Below, in pieces: positions 6,957 through 14,234 of a DNA stretch of 20,417 nucleotides. Both the position numbers and the translations under genes were made by a program. Position 1 is the first letter of the stretch; each line of letters starts with the position of its first letter. The notes beneath the pieces are model-generated. The model was given only the letters and a program-made list of their open reading frames with translations. It searched no databases and had not been told where the DNA came from. Origin of the DNA: an uncultured Bacteroidales bacterium (GTDB taxonomy: Bacteria; Bacteroidota; Bacteroidia; Bacteroidales; UBA932); assembly GCA_900546445.1 (NCBI GenBank), contig URCV01000033.1:1-20417 (forward strand), given 5' to 3'.

Positions 6957-7030
6957 TAGCGGGGGCGGGGCACGATCCCGCGACCTCCGGATTATGAATC
7001 CGACGCTCTAACCAGCTGAGCTACCCCGCC
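6957..7030 (-). tRNA. tRNA-Met (CAT), probably elongator
   Basis: 74 nt with full cloverleaf: acceptor GGCGGGG/CCCCGCT (pair 1-72 is G-U), D stem GCTC/GAGC, anticodon stem TCGGA/TCCGG with loop TTCATAA, variable AGGTC, T stem GCGGG/CCCGC, discriminator A, no encoded CCA. The anticodon stem lacks the three G-C pairs and the 1-72 mismatch of initiators, so elongator Met is favoured; tRNA-Ile(CAT) cannot be excluded. The T loop reads ATCGTGC instead of TTCRANN, exchanging the usual T54/A58 for A54/T58. Confidence 0.88.
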
Positions 7031-7043
7031 ATCCTGAAAAGAG

Positions 7044-7114
7044 TTGAGATAGAAGGATTCGAACCCTCACTGACAGAGCCAGAATCTGTAGTGCTACCAT
7101 TACACCATATCTCA
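7044..7114 (-). tRNA. tRNA-Gln (CTG)
   Basis: 71 nt: acceptor TGAGATA/TATCTCA (weak 1-72 T-A pair, typical of tRNA-Gln), D stem GTGT/GCAC, anticodon stem ACAGA/TCTGT with loop TTCTGGC giving anticodon CTG, a 4-nt variable region, T stem GAGGG/CCTTC with standard loop TTCGAAT, discriminator A, no CCA. It is the first gene of the unit; tRNA-Met follows after 13 bp. Confidence 0.9.
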
Positions 7115-7143
7115 ATGGGTATTTCAATTCTTCAAAAGGAACG

Positions 7144-7174
7144 CAAAGATAGCAAGAGATTTTGAAAATTCCAA
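7144..7174 (-). promoter_or_regulatory. Promoter of the tRNA-Gln/tRNA-Met/93-aa unit
   Basis: On the minus strand TTG (7174-7172), 20 nt, TATCTTTG (7151-7144). Predicted start about 7140, 25 nt before mature tRNA-Gln. Confidence 0.7.
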
Positions 7175-7210
7175 AAAATCTTAAAAAATTAATATGCAAG
7201 AAAAAAATGT

Positions 7211-7218
7211 TATATTTG
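7211..7218 (+). promoter_or_regulatory. -7 element of the envelope operon
   Basis: TATATTTG fits the Bacteroidota -7 box; no clear -33 TTG lies at the expected distance, only an AT-rich tract. The box ends 7 bp before the ATG at 7225, so the transcript would begin at or within a few bases of the start codon. Confidence 0.6.
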
Positions 7219-7224
7219 TAGGTT

Positions 7225-8079
7225 ATGAGAAAAAGCGGAATATTCCTATTTGCTCTTTCCCTTTTAGCCTTAACATCTTGTAATTCGTTTCAGTCCCTGA
7301 TACATGACGACGAGGTGGTGGCGAAAGTAGGAAAGCATAAACTATATAAATCGGAGTTAAGGAAATACATCCCGTCCGGCGTGTCCGGTGCGGATAGCAC
7401 TAACTTGGCCCTCCAGTACATTAATTCTTGGGCTTCGGGCCAAATCTACAGCGATATGGCACAGAGTCAGCTCTCGAAAGCCGATCAGGACGTCTCTGCC
7501 GAGCTGGAATCCTATAAGCGCTCGCTTCTAAGATATCGCTATGAGCAGCAGTTCGTTAATGAGCGACTCGACACCTTGATCACGGAAGCGCAGATGCTTG
7601 ATTTCTATAAAGCCCATCAGAGCCTTTTCGAACTGGAACGTCCCATCGTGAAAGCGCGCTATCTCGACATCGTAAAGACATCGGAACATAAGGATTACCT
7701 TATTAAGAAGATGTCGTCCAACAGGCCTTCCGACGTGGTGGAAGTGGATAGCCTCGCCAGGAGTTGCGCCATACGCTATTTCGACAAGTCGCAGAGCTGG
7801 ATAGACGCTTCGACGCTTGCGAAGGAGTTCAATACGGACTATCTCACTATGCTTTCCCGCTTGAAGAATAACTATATAACTTTCGAGAATGCGGAGATGT
7901 CCGACATCAAGACGGCATATATCAGAGATATCAAGCGAAAGGGTGTGGCTCCATTCGAGTTCTGCGAGGAGCGCATCAGGGAATATATTTTAAGTGACAG
8001 AAAACGCGAGCTCCTGGTTTCTTTGGAACAAAGCTTGCTTAATGCGGCCTCGGATAAAGGTCAGTTTGTAATTTACTAA
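7225..8079 (+). CDS. SurA N-terminal-like lipoprotein (no parvulin domain)
   Basis: A 284-aa predicted lipoprotein: basic N-terminus, hydrophobic segment and lipobox L16-T-S-C19, with C19 the lipidated residue. The mature part opens DDEVVAKVGKHKLYKSEL, the pattern at the start of SurA/PrsA-type chaperone N-domains, and the rest is helical and charged. I find no parvulin signature, so it probably binds unfolded substrate without isomerase activity, anchored in the periplasm-facing leaflet. It is first in an operon with a two-parvulin SurA-like gene (2 bp downstream) and an OstA-like gene, so a role in outer-membrane protein maturation is inferred. The start is fixed by the signal peptide, and the -7 box sits only 7 bp upstream. 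Confidence 0.8.
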   Translation: MRKSGIFLFALSLLALTSCNSFQSLIHDDEVVAKVGKHKLYKSELRKYIPSGVSGADSTNLALQYINSWASGQIYSDMAQSQLSKADQDVSAELESYKRSLLRYRYEQQFVNERLDTLITEAQMLDFYKAHQSLFELERPIVKARYLDIVKTSEHKDYLIKKMSSNRPSDVVEVDSLARSCAIRYFDKSQSWIDASTLAKEFNTDYLTMLSRLKNNYITFENAEMSDIKTAYIRDIKRKGVAPFEFCEERIREYILSDRKRELLVSLEQSLLNAASDKGQFVIY

Positions 8080-8081
8080 GT

Positions 8082-9464
8082 ATGAAGAGAAGTTTAACTG
8101 TAATTGCCTGCCTGCTGATTTGCCTTGGCGGTAGAGCGCAGAAATATGACGGATTGGCAGATAAAACGGTCGCCGTCATCGGAGGGGAGTTCGTAATGCT
8201 TTCGGACATCGAGCAGGAAGTCAGGATGATGCGTACGCGCGGATATTCGTCGGACAAATCGCTCAGATGCGACATATTGGAGCAGATATTGGCCAGTAAA
8301 CTCATTCTCTCGCAGGCGAGGGTGGATTCGCTGAAGGTCAATCACGAGGTGGTCGCGGCTAATCTCACGGACCGTATGAACAGCCTGCTGAACGATTTGG
8401 GCGGCGAAGAGGCCGTGGAGGCGTATTTCGGCAAATCTGTCAGCAAACTGCGCGAAGAGTGGAACAGGCAGCTCGAGGAGATGTCATTGACTCAGCAGGA
8501 ACAGCAAGAGATAGCGAAGAAAATCCCTGAAATCACTCCTTATGACGTGAAACAGTTCATGGACACGACGGACGTCCATAACATCCCGCAGATTCCGGCA
8601 CAGTACCAGATGAGTCAAATCTGCATCTATCCGGACAGGGATGCGGCCAAATTGGCAGCGAAAGAAAAACTGCTGGGCATCCGCGAGAGAATCGTGGCCG
8701 GCGAGCGCTTCTCGACCTTGGCGCGTCTGTATTCGCAGGACCCAAGCAACGCACGTCTGGGCGGCGATCTGGGAATGGCGAACAAGTCAGTTTTCTGGAC
8801 CTCGTTCTCGGATGCGGCGATGGCTCTAAAGCCAGGTATGGTTTCGAATATCGTGGAGACCCCGGACGGATTCCATATCATCGAAATGATTAGTAAAAAG
8901 GGAGATATGTTCCACGCGAGACACATCCTCATAAAGCCTGAATACACTTCGGAGGACATGGAGAAGGGATATGCCGTTCTGGACAGCCTTAAAAACGAGA
9001 TACAGGCAGGAAACATAACATTCGAGAAGGCTGCGCTGCGATACAGCCAAGATGCCCCTACCAGGACCAATTCCGGCCAGATGGCAGACCCGAACACAGG
9101 CTCGTCATACTACGAGGTAGACCAGATGAAACCTGCTGATTATAAAGCCATTTCCACCTTGAAAGAGGGCGAGATTTCTCAGCCGTTCACTTCTACCGAT
9201 AACGAAGGTCGCGGCGCTTTCTCTACGGACGGAGGTAACTTGGTCTATAAGATCATAAGGCTCGATAAAATCATCCCGGCACATGCTGCCACATTCGAGA
9301 AAGACTATGACGTGCTCTTTAATCGAGTTCAGCTCATCAAGCAGAACGAGGCCATAAATGATTTTATAAGTGAAAAAGTTAAGAAGACTTATATCGTAAT
9401 CGATCCGATGTTTGCGGATTGTGAGTTCTCAAGAAGCGAATGGGCCGAAAAAGTAAGAAAATAA
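8082..9464 (+). CDS. surA: SurA-like periplasmic chaperone / peptidyl-prolyl isomerase
   Basis: 460 aa. Signal peptide 1-19 (cleavage near GGRA-QKYD), SurA N-domain about 25-170, parvulin domain 1 about 174-270 (YSQDPSNARLGGDLG 217-231, TPDGFHIIE 260-268), parvulin domain 2 about 277-393 (HARHILIKP 278-286, YSQDAPTRTNSGQM 321-334) and a short C-terminal helix. This is the order of E. coli SurA, which escorts outer-membrane proteins through the periplasm and isomerises Xaa-Pro bonds. Its ATG is 2 bp after the lipoprotein gene and its last 25 bp overlap the OstA-like gene, which points to coupled translation. The gene symbol rests on architecture; paralogues are common in Bacteroidales, so exact orthology is uncertain. 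Confidence 0.88.
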   Translation: MKRSLTVIACLLICLGGRAQKYDGLADKTVAVIGGEFVMLSDIEQEVRMMRTRGYSSDKSLRCDILEQILASKLILSQARVDSLKVNHEVVAANLTDRMNSLLNDLGGEEAVEAYFGKSVSKLREEWNRQLEEMSLTQQEQQEIAKKIPEITPYDVKQFMDTTDVHNIPQIPAQYQMSQICIYPDRDAAKLAAKEKLLGIRERIVAGERFSTLARLYSQDPSNARLGGDLGMANKSVFWTSFSDAAMALKPGMVSNIVETPDGFHIIEMISKKGDMFHARHILIKPEYTSEDMEKGYAVLDSLKNEIQAGNITFEKAALRYSQDAPTRTNSGQMADPNTGSSYYEVDQMKPADYKAISTLKEGEISQPFTSTDNEGRGAFSTDGGNLVYKIIRLDKIIPAHAATFEKDYDVLFNRVQLIKQNEAINDFISEKVKKTYIVIDPMFADCEFSRSEWAEKVRK

Positions 9465-12016
9465 TAGTAGCGCTTGCCCTGCTTTCCGGCATCTCGTTTT
9501 TTCTTTTCGCCCGTGCCGACGAAGAGGAAAAATATGTTCGTTTGGTAAAGGCCCAGTCGGTAAACATAATAACCGATGCGGACGGAAAGGCATTCCGAAA
9601 GGCGGTCGATGCCACCTTCCTGCATAATGGTACCCTTCTCATCTGCGACACGGCTTACTGGAGGGTCGATGAAAATATCATCAATGCTAAGGGTAACGTG
9701 CGCCTCTCGCAGGAAGGCACGGAACTGACTAGTGAAAAACTGGACTACTATGTTAACGATAACCTCGCGCAGTTCCGCGGAGGCATAGTTCAGCTTAGAG
9801 ATAAGGAAAACAACATCCTAAGAACGCACTTTCTCGATTACAACACGGCGGACAGCGTGGCCGTGTTTTCGAAAGGCGCTTCTATGAAGGACAAGGACGG
9901 CCAGATTATAGAGAGTCTGGACGGAACATATAGCTCGAAGGCGAAACTCTTCACTTTCGAAAAAGACGTGAACATGTTCACGGACTCTGTCTTCATCAAG
10001 ACTCAAGCGCTTGACTATCATACCGATTCGCAAAAGGCAGTTTTCCGCACTTACATAGATTTCTGGAAAGACGACAATATGCTCACCGCCTCTTCCGGCT
10101 GGTATGAACGTAATGACGAGATCTTCTTCTTCACGGGAAACGTCCATGGCACTACCGACAAACAGGAGACTTGGTGCGACTCGCTCTATTTCTACAGAAT
10201 CCCGAACAATGTCCTGATGAAGGGAAGCATCCAGCTCCAGGACAGTCTGCATAACACCACGGCCGTATCCCGTTACCTTTTCTACGAGGACAGCCTTTCG
10301 ACGGTGACCCTCCGTAAGGAAGCTGCAGTGGCGATAGTGACGGAAGACGAGCTTTCGCAAAAGGACACGCTCTATTTCGGCGCCGATACCCTCGTGTACT
10401 ACACGCTGAGACACTGCGACATACCTAAGTCGGAATTGGCCAATTCGACCGCGCGTATCTCCGAGATTATGACGGACCCGGTGGGCGAGTATAGGAAAAA
10501 GGCGGCGGAGGCCGCGGCCAAGGCTCAAGCCGAGGCATTGGAGAAGGCAGCGGGCACCCGCCCGGGACTAAAGCCGGATGCTGCTTCGAAAAAACAGCCC
10601 GCGGACCCCGATGCGGCGCCGGAAGACAGCCCGAAGGCTCCCGAGGATGTCGTGAGCGCCCCTGCGGATAATGTGGCAGCGCTGAAGGACAGCATTGGCG
10701 TGGCAGCGGATAGTCTGGGAGTAGCGGCAGACAGCGTAAAAGTAGCACTTGACAGCGTGAATGTGGCGGTAGACAGCCTTGGTGAGCCGAAGGACAGCCT
10801 TAGCGTGACGGCTGATAGCGCAAAAGTAGCACTTGATAGCCTAAGTGTGGCAGCAGATAGCGTCAGCGTGGCAGTGGACACTACCAAGTATGGTTTCGCC
10901 TTCGCTCGCGGAAACGTGAAGATTTTCCGTCGCGACATTCAGGTGCGATGCGACTCCATGCATTATAGCGACCTGGACAGCATAGCTCGTTTCTATAAGG
11001 ACCCGGTAATCTGGAACGAGGAAAATAGACAGTATTATTCCGACTCCTTGGCCGTTCTCATTAAGAAGGGCAGGGTAGATAGGGCCTCGCTTATGTCCAA
11101 TGCATTCGTCGTGACCCAGGAAGACAGTCTTCTTTATGACCAGATAAAGAGTGCGGAGATCATGGCCTTTTTCGATTCCACATCGGCGCTGAAACGTTTC
11201 GATGCTCTGGGAGGTGCTACGGCAGTCTTTTTCTTACGGGAAAATGACCGTCTGGCCACGGTCAATAAGGTGGAGAGCAAGATGCTTTCAGGTAATTTCG
11301 TAAAGGGAAACATAGACAGGATCTACTACTACGACTCTCCGAAGAACGATGCCTACCCTGTGGTACAATTCCCTCAGCAGGAGCGCTATCTTAAGGGTTT
11401 CAGATGGATTCCGGAACTTCGGCCTACTGGCAAGCAGGACATAACCACCCTGTCCATACGTCCTTCGCAGCGTAAGATGTATGCGGAGCGTCCTCGTGCC
11501 CGCTTCAAACAGACCGACATCTACTTCCCCGGCTACATAAAATCAGTCTATGCGTCTATCGATGCGCGGGAGCGCGCGCGTGCGGAGGCGGCACGGAAAA
11601 AGCGTGAACAGCAGGCGCTTGAAGGGAAGAACGAGAACGTCATAGATACATTGGCCGTAAAGGACAGCACGATGGTGAAACTGGATTCTACGGCTGTTAC
11701 GAAGGTAGATTCGCTGTCGGCGCAGGTGGATTCCACCTCTTTCGATGTGTTGCAGGACAGCCTGTCGTCGAAGAAGTCTTTCATCCAGAAGATTAAGGAT
11801 AAGTTCGAGCAGTGGAGGAAGCAGCGCGAGGAGCGTTGGGCCCGACTGGACGAGAGAGATGCGGCACGAGAGGCTGCGAAGAAGGAAAAGGCACTGAAAA
11901 AGCAGCGCGAGAAGACCAGAAAGGAGCTTATAGAGCGTCAGAAACAGGAACGTCGCGAGAAGGAGATTCTCGACAAGTATATAGAGTATTACGAAAAACA
12001 AAAGAAAAATGAATAA
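9440..12016 (+). CDS. Large OstA/LptA-like envelope protein with repeats and coiled-coil tail
   Basis: 858 aa. An N-terminal hydrophobic segment (about 8-24, ending ARA-DEE) is a signal peptide or anchor. Residues about 30-380 form successive beta-rich OstA-like stretches (AYWRVDENIINAKGNVRLSQ, about 73-92), the fold that carries LPS across the periplasm in LptA/LptD. A low-complexity Ala/Pro/Asp part leads to nearly ten heptads of the form VAxDSxx (414-481), then another OstA-like stretch (about 482-640). A second DS-rich tract (about 737-766) and a very charged coiled coil (about 775-855) close the protein. OstA-like proteins next to SurA-like genes are usual in Bacteroidota; the repeats and tail make this one long. 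It starts inside the end of surA and ends 8 bp into pepT, so it is an operon middle gene. A part in LPS transport is inferred from the family only. Confidence 0.8.
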   Translation: MGRKSKKIIVALALLSGISFFLFARADEEEKYVRLVKAQSVNIITDADGKAFRKAVDATFLHNGTLLICDTAYWRVDENIINAKGNVRLSQEGTELTSEKLDYYVNDNLAQFRGGIVQLRDKENNILRTHFLDYNTADSVAVFSKGASMKDKDGQIIESLDGTYSSKAKLFTFEKDVNMFTDSVFIKTQALDYHTDSQKAVFRTYIDFWKDDNMLTASSGWYERNDEIFFFTGNVHGTTDKQETWCDSLYFYRIPNNVLMKGSIQLQDSLHNTTAVSRYLFYEDSLSTVTLRKEAAVAIVTEDELSQKDTLYFGADTLVYYTLRHCDIPKSELANSTARISEIMTDPVGEYRKKAAEAAAKAQAEALEKAAGTRPGLKPDAASKKQPADPDAAPEDSPKAPEDVVSAPADNVAALKDSIGVAADSLGVAADSVKVALDSVNVAVDSLGEPKDSLSVTADSAKVALDSLSVAADSVSVAVDTTKYGFAFARGNVKIFRRDIQVRCDSMHYSDLDSIARFYKDPVIWNEENRQYYSDSLAVLIKKGRVDRASLMSNAFVVTQEDSLLYDQIKSAEIMAFFDSTSALKRFDALGGATAVFFLRENDRLATVNKVESKMLSGNFVKGNIDRIYYYDSPKNDAYPVVQFPQQERYLKGFRWIPELRPTGKQDITTLSIRPSQRKMYAERPRARFKQTDIYFPGYIKSVYASIDARERARAEAARKKREQQALEGKNENVIDTLAVKDSTMVKLDSTAVTKVDSLSAQVDSTSFDVLQDSLSSKKSFIQKIKDKFEQWRKQREERWARLDERDAAREAAKKEKALKKQREKTRKELIERQKQERREKEILDKYIEYYEKQKKNE
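10679..10882 (+). repeat. Degenerate 21-bp repeats encoding VAxDSxx heptads
   Basis: Residues 414-481 of the OstA-like protein consist of nine full heptads and one partial, each with Asp-Ser at the same place (VAADSLG, VAADSVK, VALDSVN, VAVDSLG and so on). At DNA level the units are 21 bp and diverged; short exact runs such as GTAGCACTTGA recur at a distance. The strict 7-residue phase suggests an extended fibrous linker or beta-helical stack. Confidence 0.85.
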
Positions 12017-13229
12017 TTTGGTAGAAAGATTTTTGCGCTATGTATCGGTAGATACTCAGTCAAACGAAGATTCACAGACTCAGCCGAGTACGATGAAGCA
12101 GCTTAACCTGCTGTCTATGCTTAGAGATGAGCTTCTCGCCATGGGAGTGGAGGCTACACTGGACGAGTATGGATATGTGATGGCCAGAATCCCGTCAAAT
12201 GTCGATGCGCATGTGCCTGCAGCGGGCTTTATCTCTCACGTGGACACATCTCCCGATGCGAGCGGCGCTGACATAAAGCCTCAGATTATTCACGATTACG
12301 ACGGCTCTGCCATAGCGCTCAAGGGCGTGGACGGACTTTATCTGGACCCTAAGGATTTTCCGGAATTACTCCGTCATAAGGGCGAGGACTTGATTACTAC
12401 CGACGGAACCACCCTTTTGGGAGCGGACGACAAGGCCGGCGTGGCCGAGATTATGAATGCGGTGGAATACATAATGACCCATCCCGAATTCAAGCACGGT
12501 CCTATCTGTATAGGATTTACTCCGGACGAGGAGATAGGACGCGGCGTGGCTAAGTTTGACGTGGCACGTTTCGGTGCCGACTATGCCTATACTATGGACG
12601 GAGGCGAGGTCGGAGAATTGGAATTCGAGAATTTCAACGCGGCGGCAGCCACAGTCACCATTCAGGGACGAAACGTTCATCCGGGCTATGCCAAGGGCAA
12701 GATGAAGAACGCAATCTTAATAGGTATGGAGCTTAACTCGCTTCTCCCTATAGAGCAGCGCCCTGAATACACCTCCGATTACGAAGGATTCTTCCACATC
12801 ATATCATATAAGGGCACGGTGGAGAATTGTACGTTCTCATATATTCTTCGCGAGCACGACCTCGACAAGCACGAGGCTCAGAAGGCGGAGCTCCGCAGAT
12901 GCGTGGACTTCATAAATGCCAAGTACGGCGAGGGTACGGCCTCTGTCGAGATAAGACACCAATACTACAATATGAGAAAGCAGGTGGAACCTCACTATCA
13001 TATCGTGGAGAAAGCCATAAAGGCTATGGAGATGGAAGGCATAAAACCAAAAGTGCAGCCTATTAGAGGCGGCACTGATGGAGCAAATCTTTCATTTATG
13101 GGTCTGCCTTGTCCGAATATATTCGCCGGAGGACTTAACTTCCACGGAAAATTCGAGTGGGTATCCATCCAGTCTATGGAAAAGGCGAGCAAAGTAGTGC
13201 TGAATATAATCAGCCTATTTGCTCTCTAA
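12009..13229 (+). CDS. pepT: Peptidase T (tripeptide aminopeptidase)
   Basis: A 406-aa M20B zinc peptidase that removes the N-terminal residue of tripeptides in the cytosol. The dinuclear zinc site is complete: H77-V-D79, D140 in GADDKAG, E174/E175 in PDEEIGRG, D197 in TMDGG and H379 near the C-terminus, spaced as in E. coli PepT. There is no signal peptide. The ATG overlaps the OstA-like gene by 8 bp (ATGAATAA), so it is translated as part of the envelope operon although its role is metabolic. Its last 15 bp overlap the end of galE on the opposite strand. A peptide transporter of the OPT family is encoded nearby in the convergent operon, a possible functional link. Confidence 0.96.
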   Translation: MNNLVERFLRYVSVDTQSNEDSQTQPSTMKQLNLLSMLRDELLAMGVEATLDEYGYVMARIPSNVDAHVPAAGFISHVDTSPDASGADIKPQIIHDYDGSAIALKGVDGLYLDPKDFPELLRHKGEDLITTDGTTLLGADDKAGVAEIMNAVEYIMTHPEFKHGPICIGFTPDEEIGRGVAKFDVARFGADYAYTMDGGEVGELEFENFNAAAATVTIQGRNVHPGYAKGKMKNAILIGMELNSLLPIEQRPEYTSDYEGFFHIISYKGTVENCTFSYILREHDLDKHEAQKAELRRCVDFINAKYGEGTASVEIRHQYYNMRKQVEPHYHIVEKAIKAMEMEGIKPKVQPIRGGTDGANLSFMGLPCPNIFAGGLNFHGKFEWVSIQSMEKASKVVLNIISLFAL

Positions 13230-14234
13230 ATGCTTCTGCCATTCCCAAGCGGAACGTAGAGTATCTTCGATAGGACGACAAGCTTTCCAGCCGAGTTCCT
13301 TCTCGGCGAGGGAAGGGTCGCACCATACCGCGCATACGTCTCCCGGACGGCGTGAGGTTATCTTGTGATTGACCTTTACACCGTTAACCTTTTCGAAGAT
13401 GGTAACCAATTCCATAACGGAAAGAGGTCTTCCCGTACCTACGTTGAAAATCTCGTAGTCCTTCTTCATCTCCCCGTTTATCATACGGCTCACGGCGCAG
13501 ACGTGGACCTTGGCCAAGTCGGTAATGTCTATATAGTCCCTAAGGCAAGTTCCGTCAGGGGTAGGGTAGTCGTTTCCGAAGATGCTGAGGCATTCGCGCT
13601 TGCCGGCAGCGGTTTGGGTGATGAAAGGAACCAGATTCTGAGGTACTCCGCGAGGCAATTCTCCGATAAGGGCTGAAGGGTGAGCTCCGATAGGGTTAAA
13701 ATATCTGAGCGCTATGCCCTTAATCTGTGGATATGCCTTTACGCAGTCCCTCAGGAAATCCTCGCATATCTGCTTCGTATTGCCATAAGGAGAAGTGCAA
13801 GGCTTTCTCTGCGAAGACTCGCTTACCGGAAGGTGCTCAGGCTCTCCGTAGACGGTAGCCGAAGAAGAGAACAGGACATTACATCCGTGCTCCTTCGAAA
13901 CCGTCAATATGTTAAGGAAAGAATTCAAGTTGTTCGTGTAGTACTTGAGCGGGTCTTCCACGGACTCACCTACAGCCTTGAAAGCAGCGAAATGAATCAC
14001 CGCGTCGATTGTGTTTTCGTTAAAGAGCTTTCTTACCGCGTCCAAATCGCAGAAATCCATCTCCACCAGAGGGAGCGCCTTTCCGGTAATCTGGCATACA
14101 CCCTCATAGTTAGTCTTATCGCAGTTTGAAAAGTTGTCCGCGATGATAACGTCGTAGCCGGCAGCATCTAATTCTACCGTTACGTGGCTGCCGATATAGC
14201 CGGCACCGCCTGAAACAAGAACCGTTTTTCTCAT
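13215..14234 (-). CDS. galE: UDP-glucose 4-epimerase
   Basis: GalE interconverts UDP-galactose and UDP-glucose with bound NAD. The 339-aa extended short-chain dehydrogenase shows the NAD-binding G9-G-A-G12-Y-I-G15, the substrate-side S123-S-S125 within SSSATVYGE, the catalytic Y150-x3-K154, and the GalE signatures ALRYFNPIGAH and CLRDYIDITDLA. Length is normal. Its ATG overlaps the TGA of the GH97 gene (ATGA), giving translational coupling: galactose released by the glycosidase could feed the Leloir route, although galK and galT are not in the window. It is the last gene of the minus-strand operon and runs 15 bp into the 3' end of pepT, so no separate terminator lies between them. Confidence 0.97.
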   Translation of the reverse strand: MRKTVLVSGGAGYIGSHVTVELDAAGYDVIIADNFSNCDKTNYEGVCQITGKALPLVEMDFCDLDAVRKLFNENTIDAVIHFAAFKAVGESVEDPLKYYTNNLNSFLNILTVSKEHGCNVLFSSSATVYGEPEHLPVSESSQRKPCTSPYGNTKQICEDFLRDCVKAYPQIKGIALRYFNPIGAHPSALIGELPRGVPQNLVPFITQTAAGKRECLSIFGNDYPTPDGTCLRDYIDITDLAKVHVCAVSRMINGEMKKDYEIFNVGTGRPLSVMELVTIFEKVNGVKVNHKITSRRPGDVCAVWCDPSLAEKELGWKACRPIEDTLRSAWEWQKHLESK

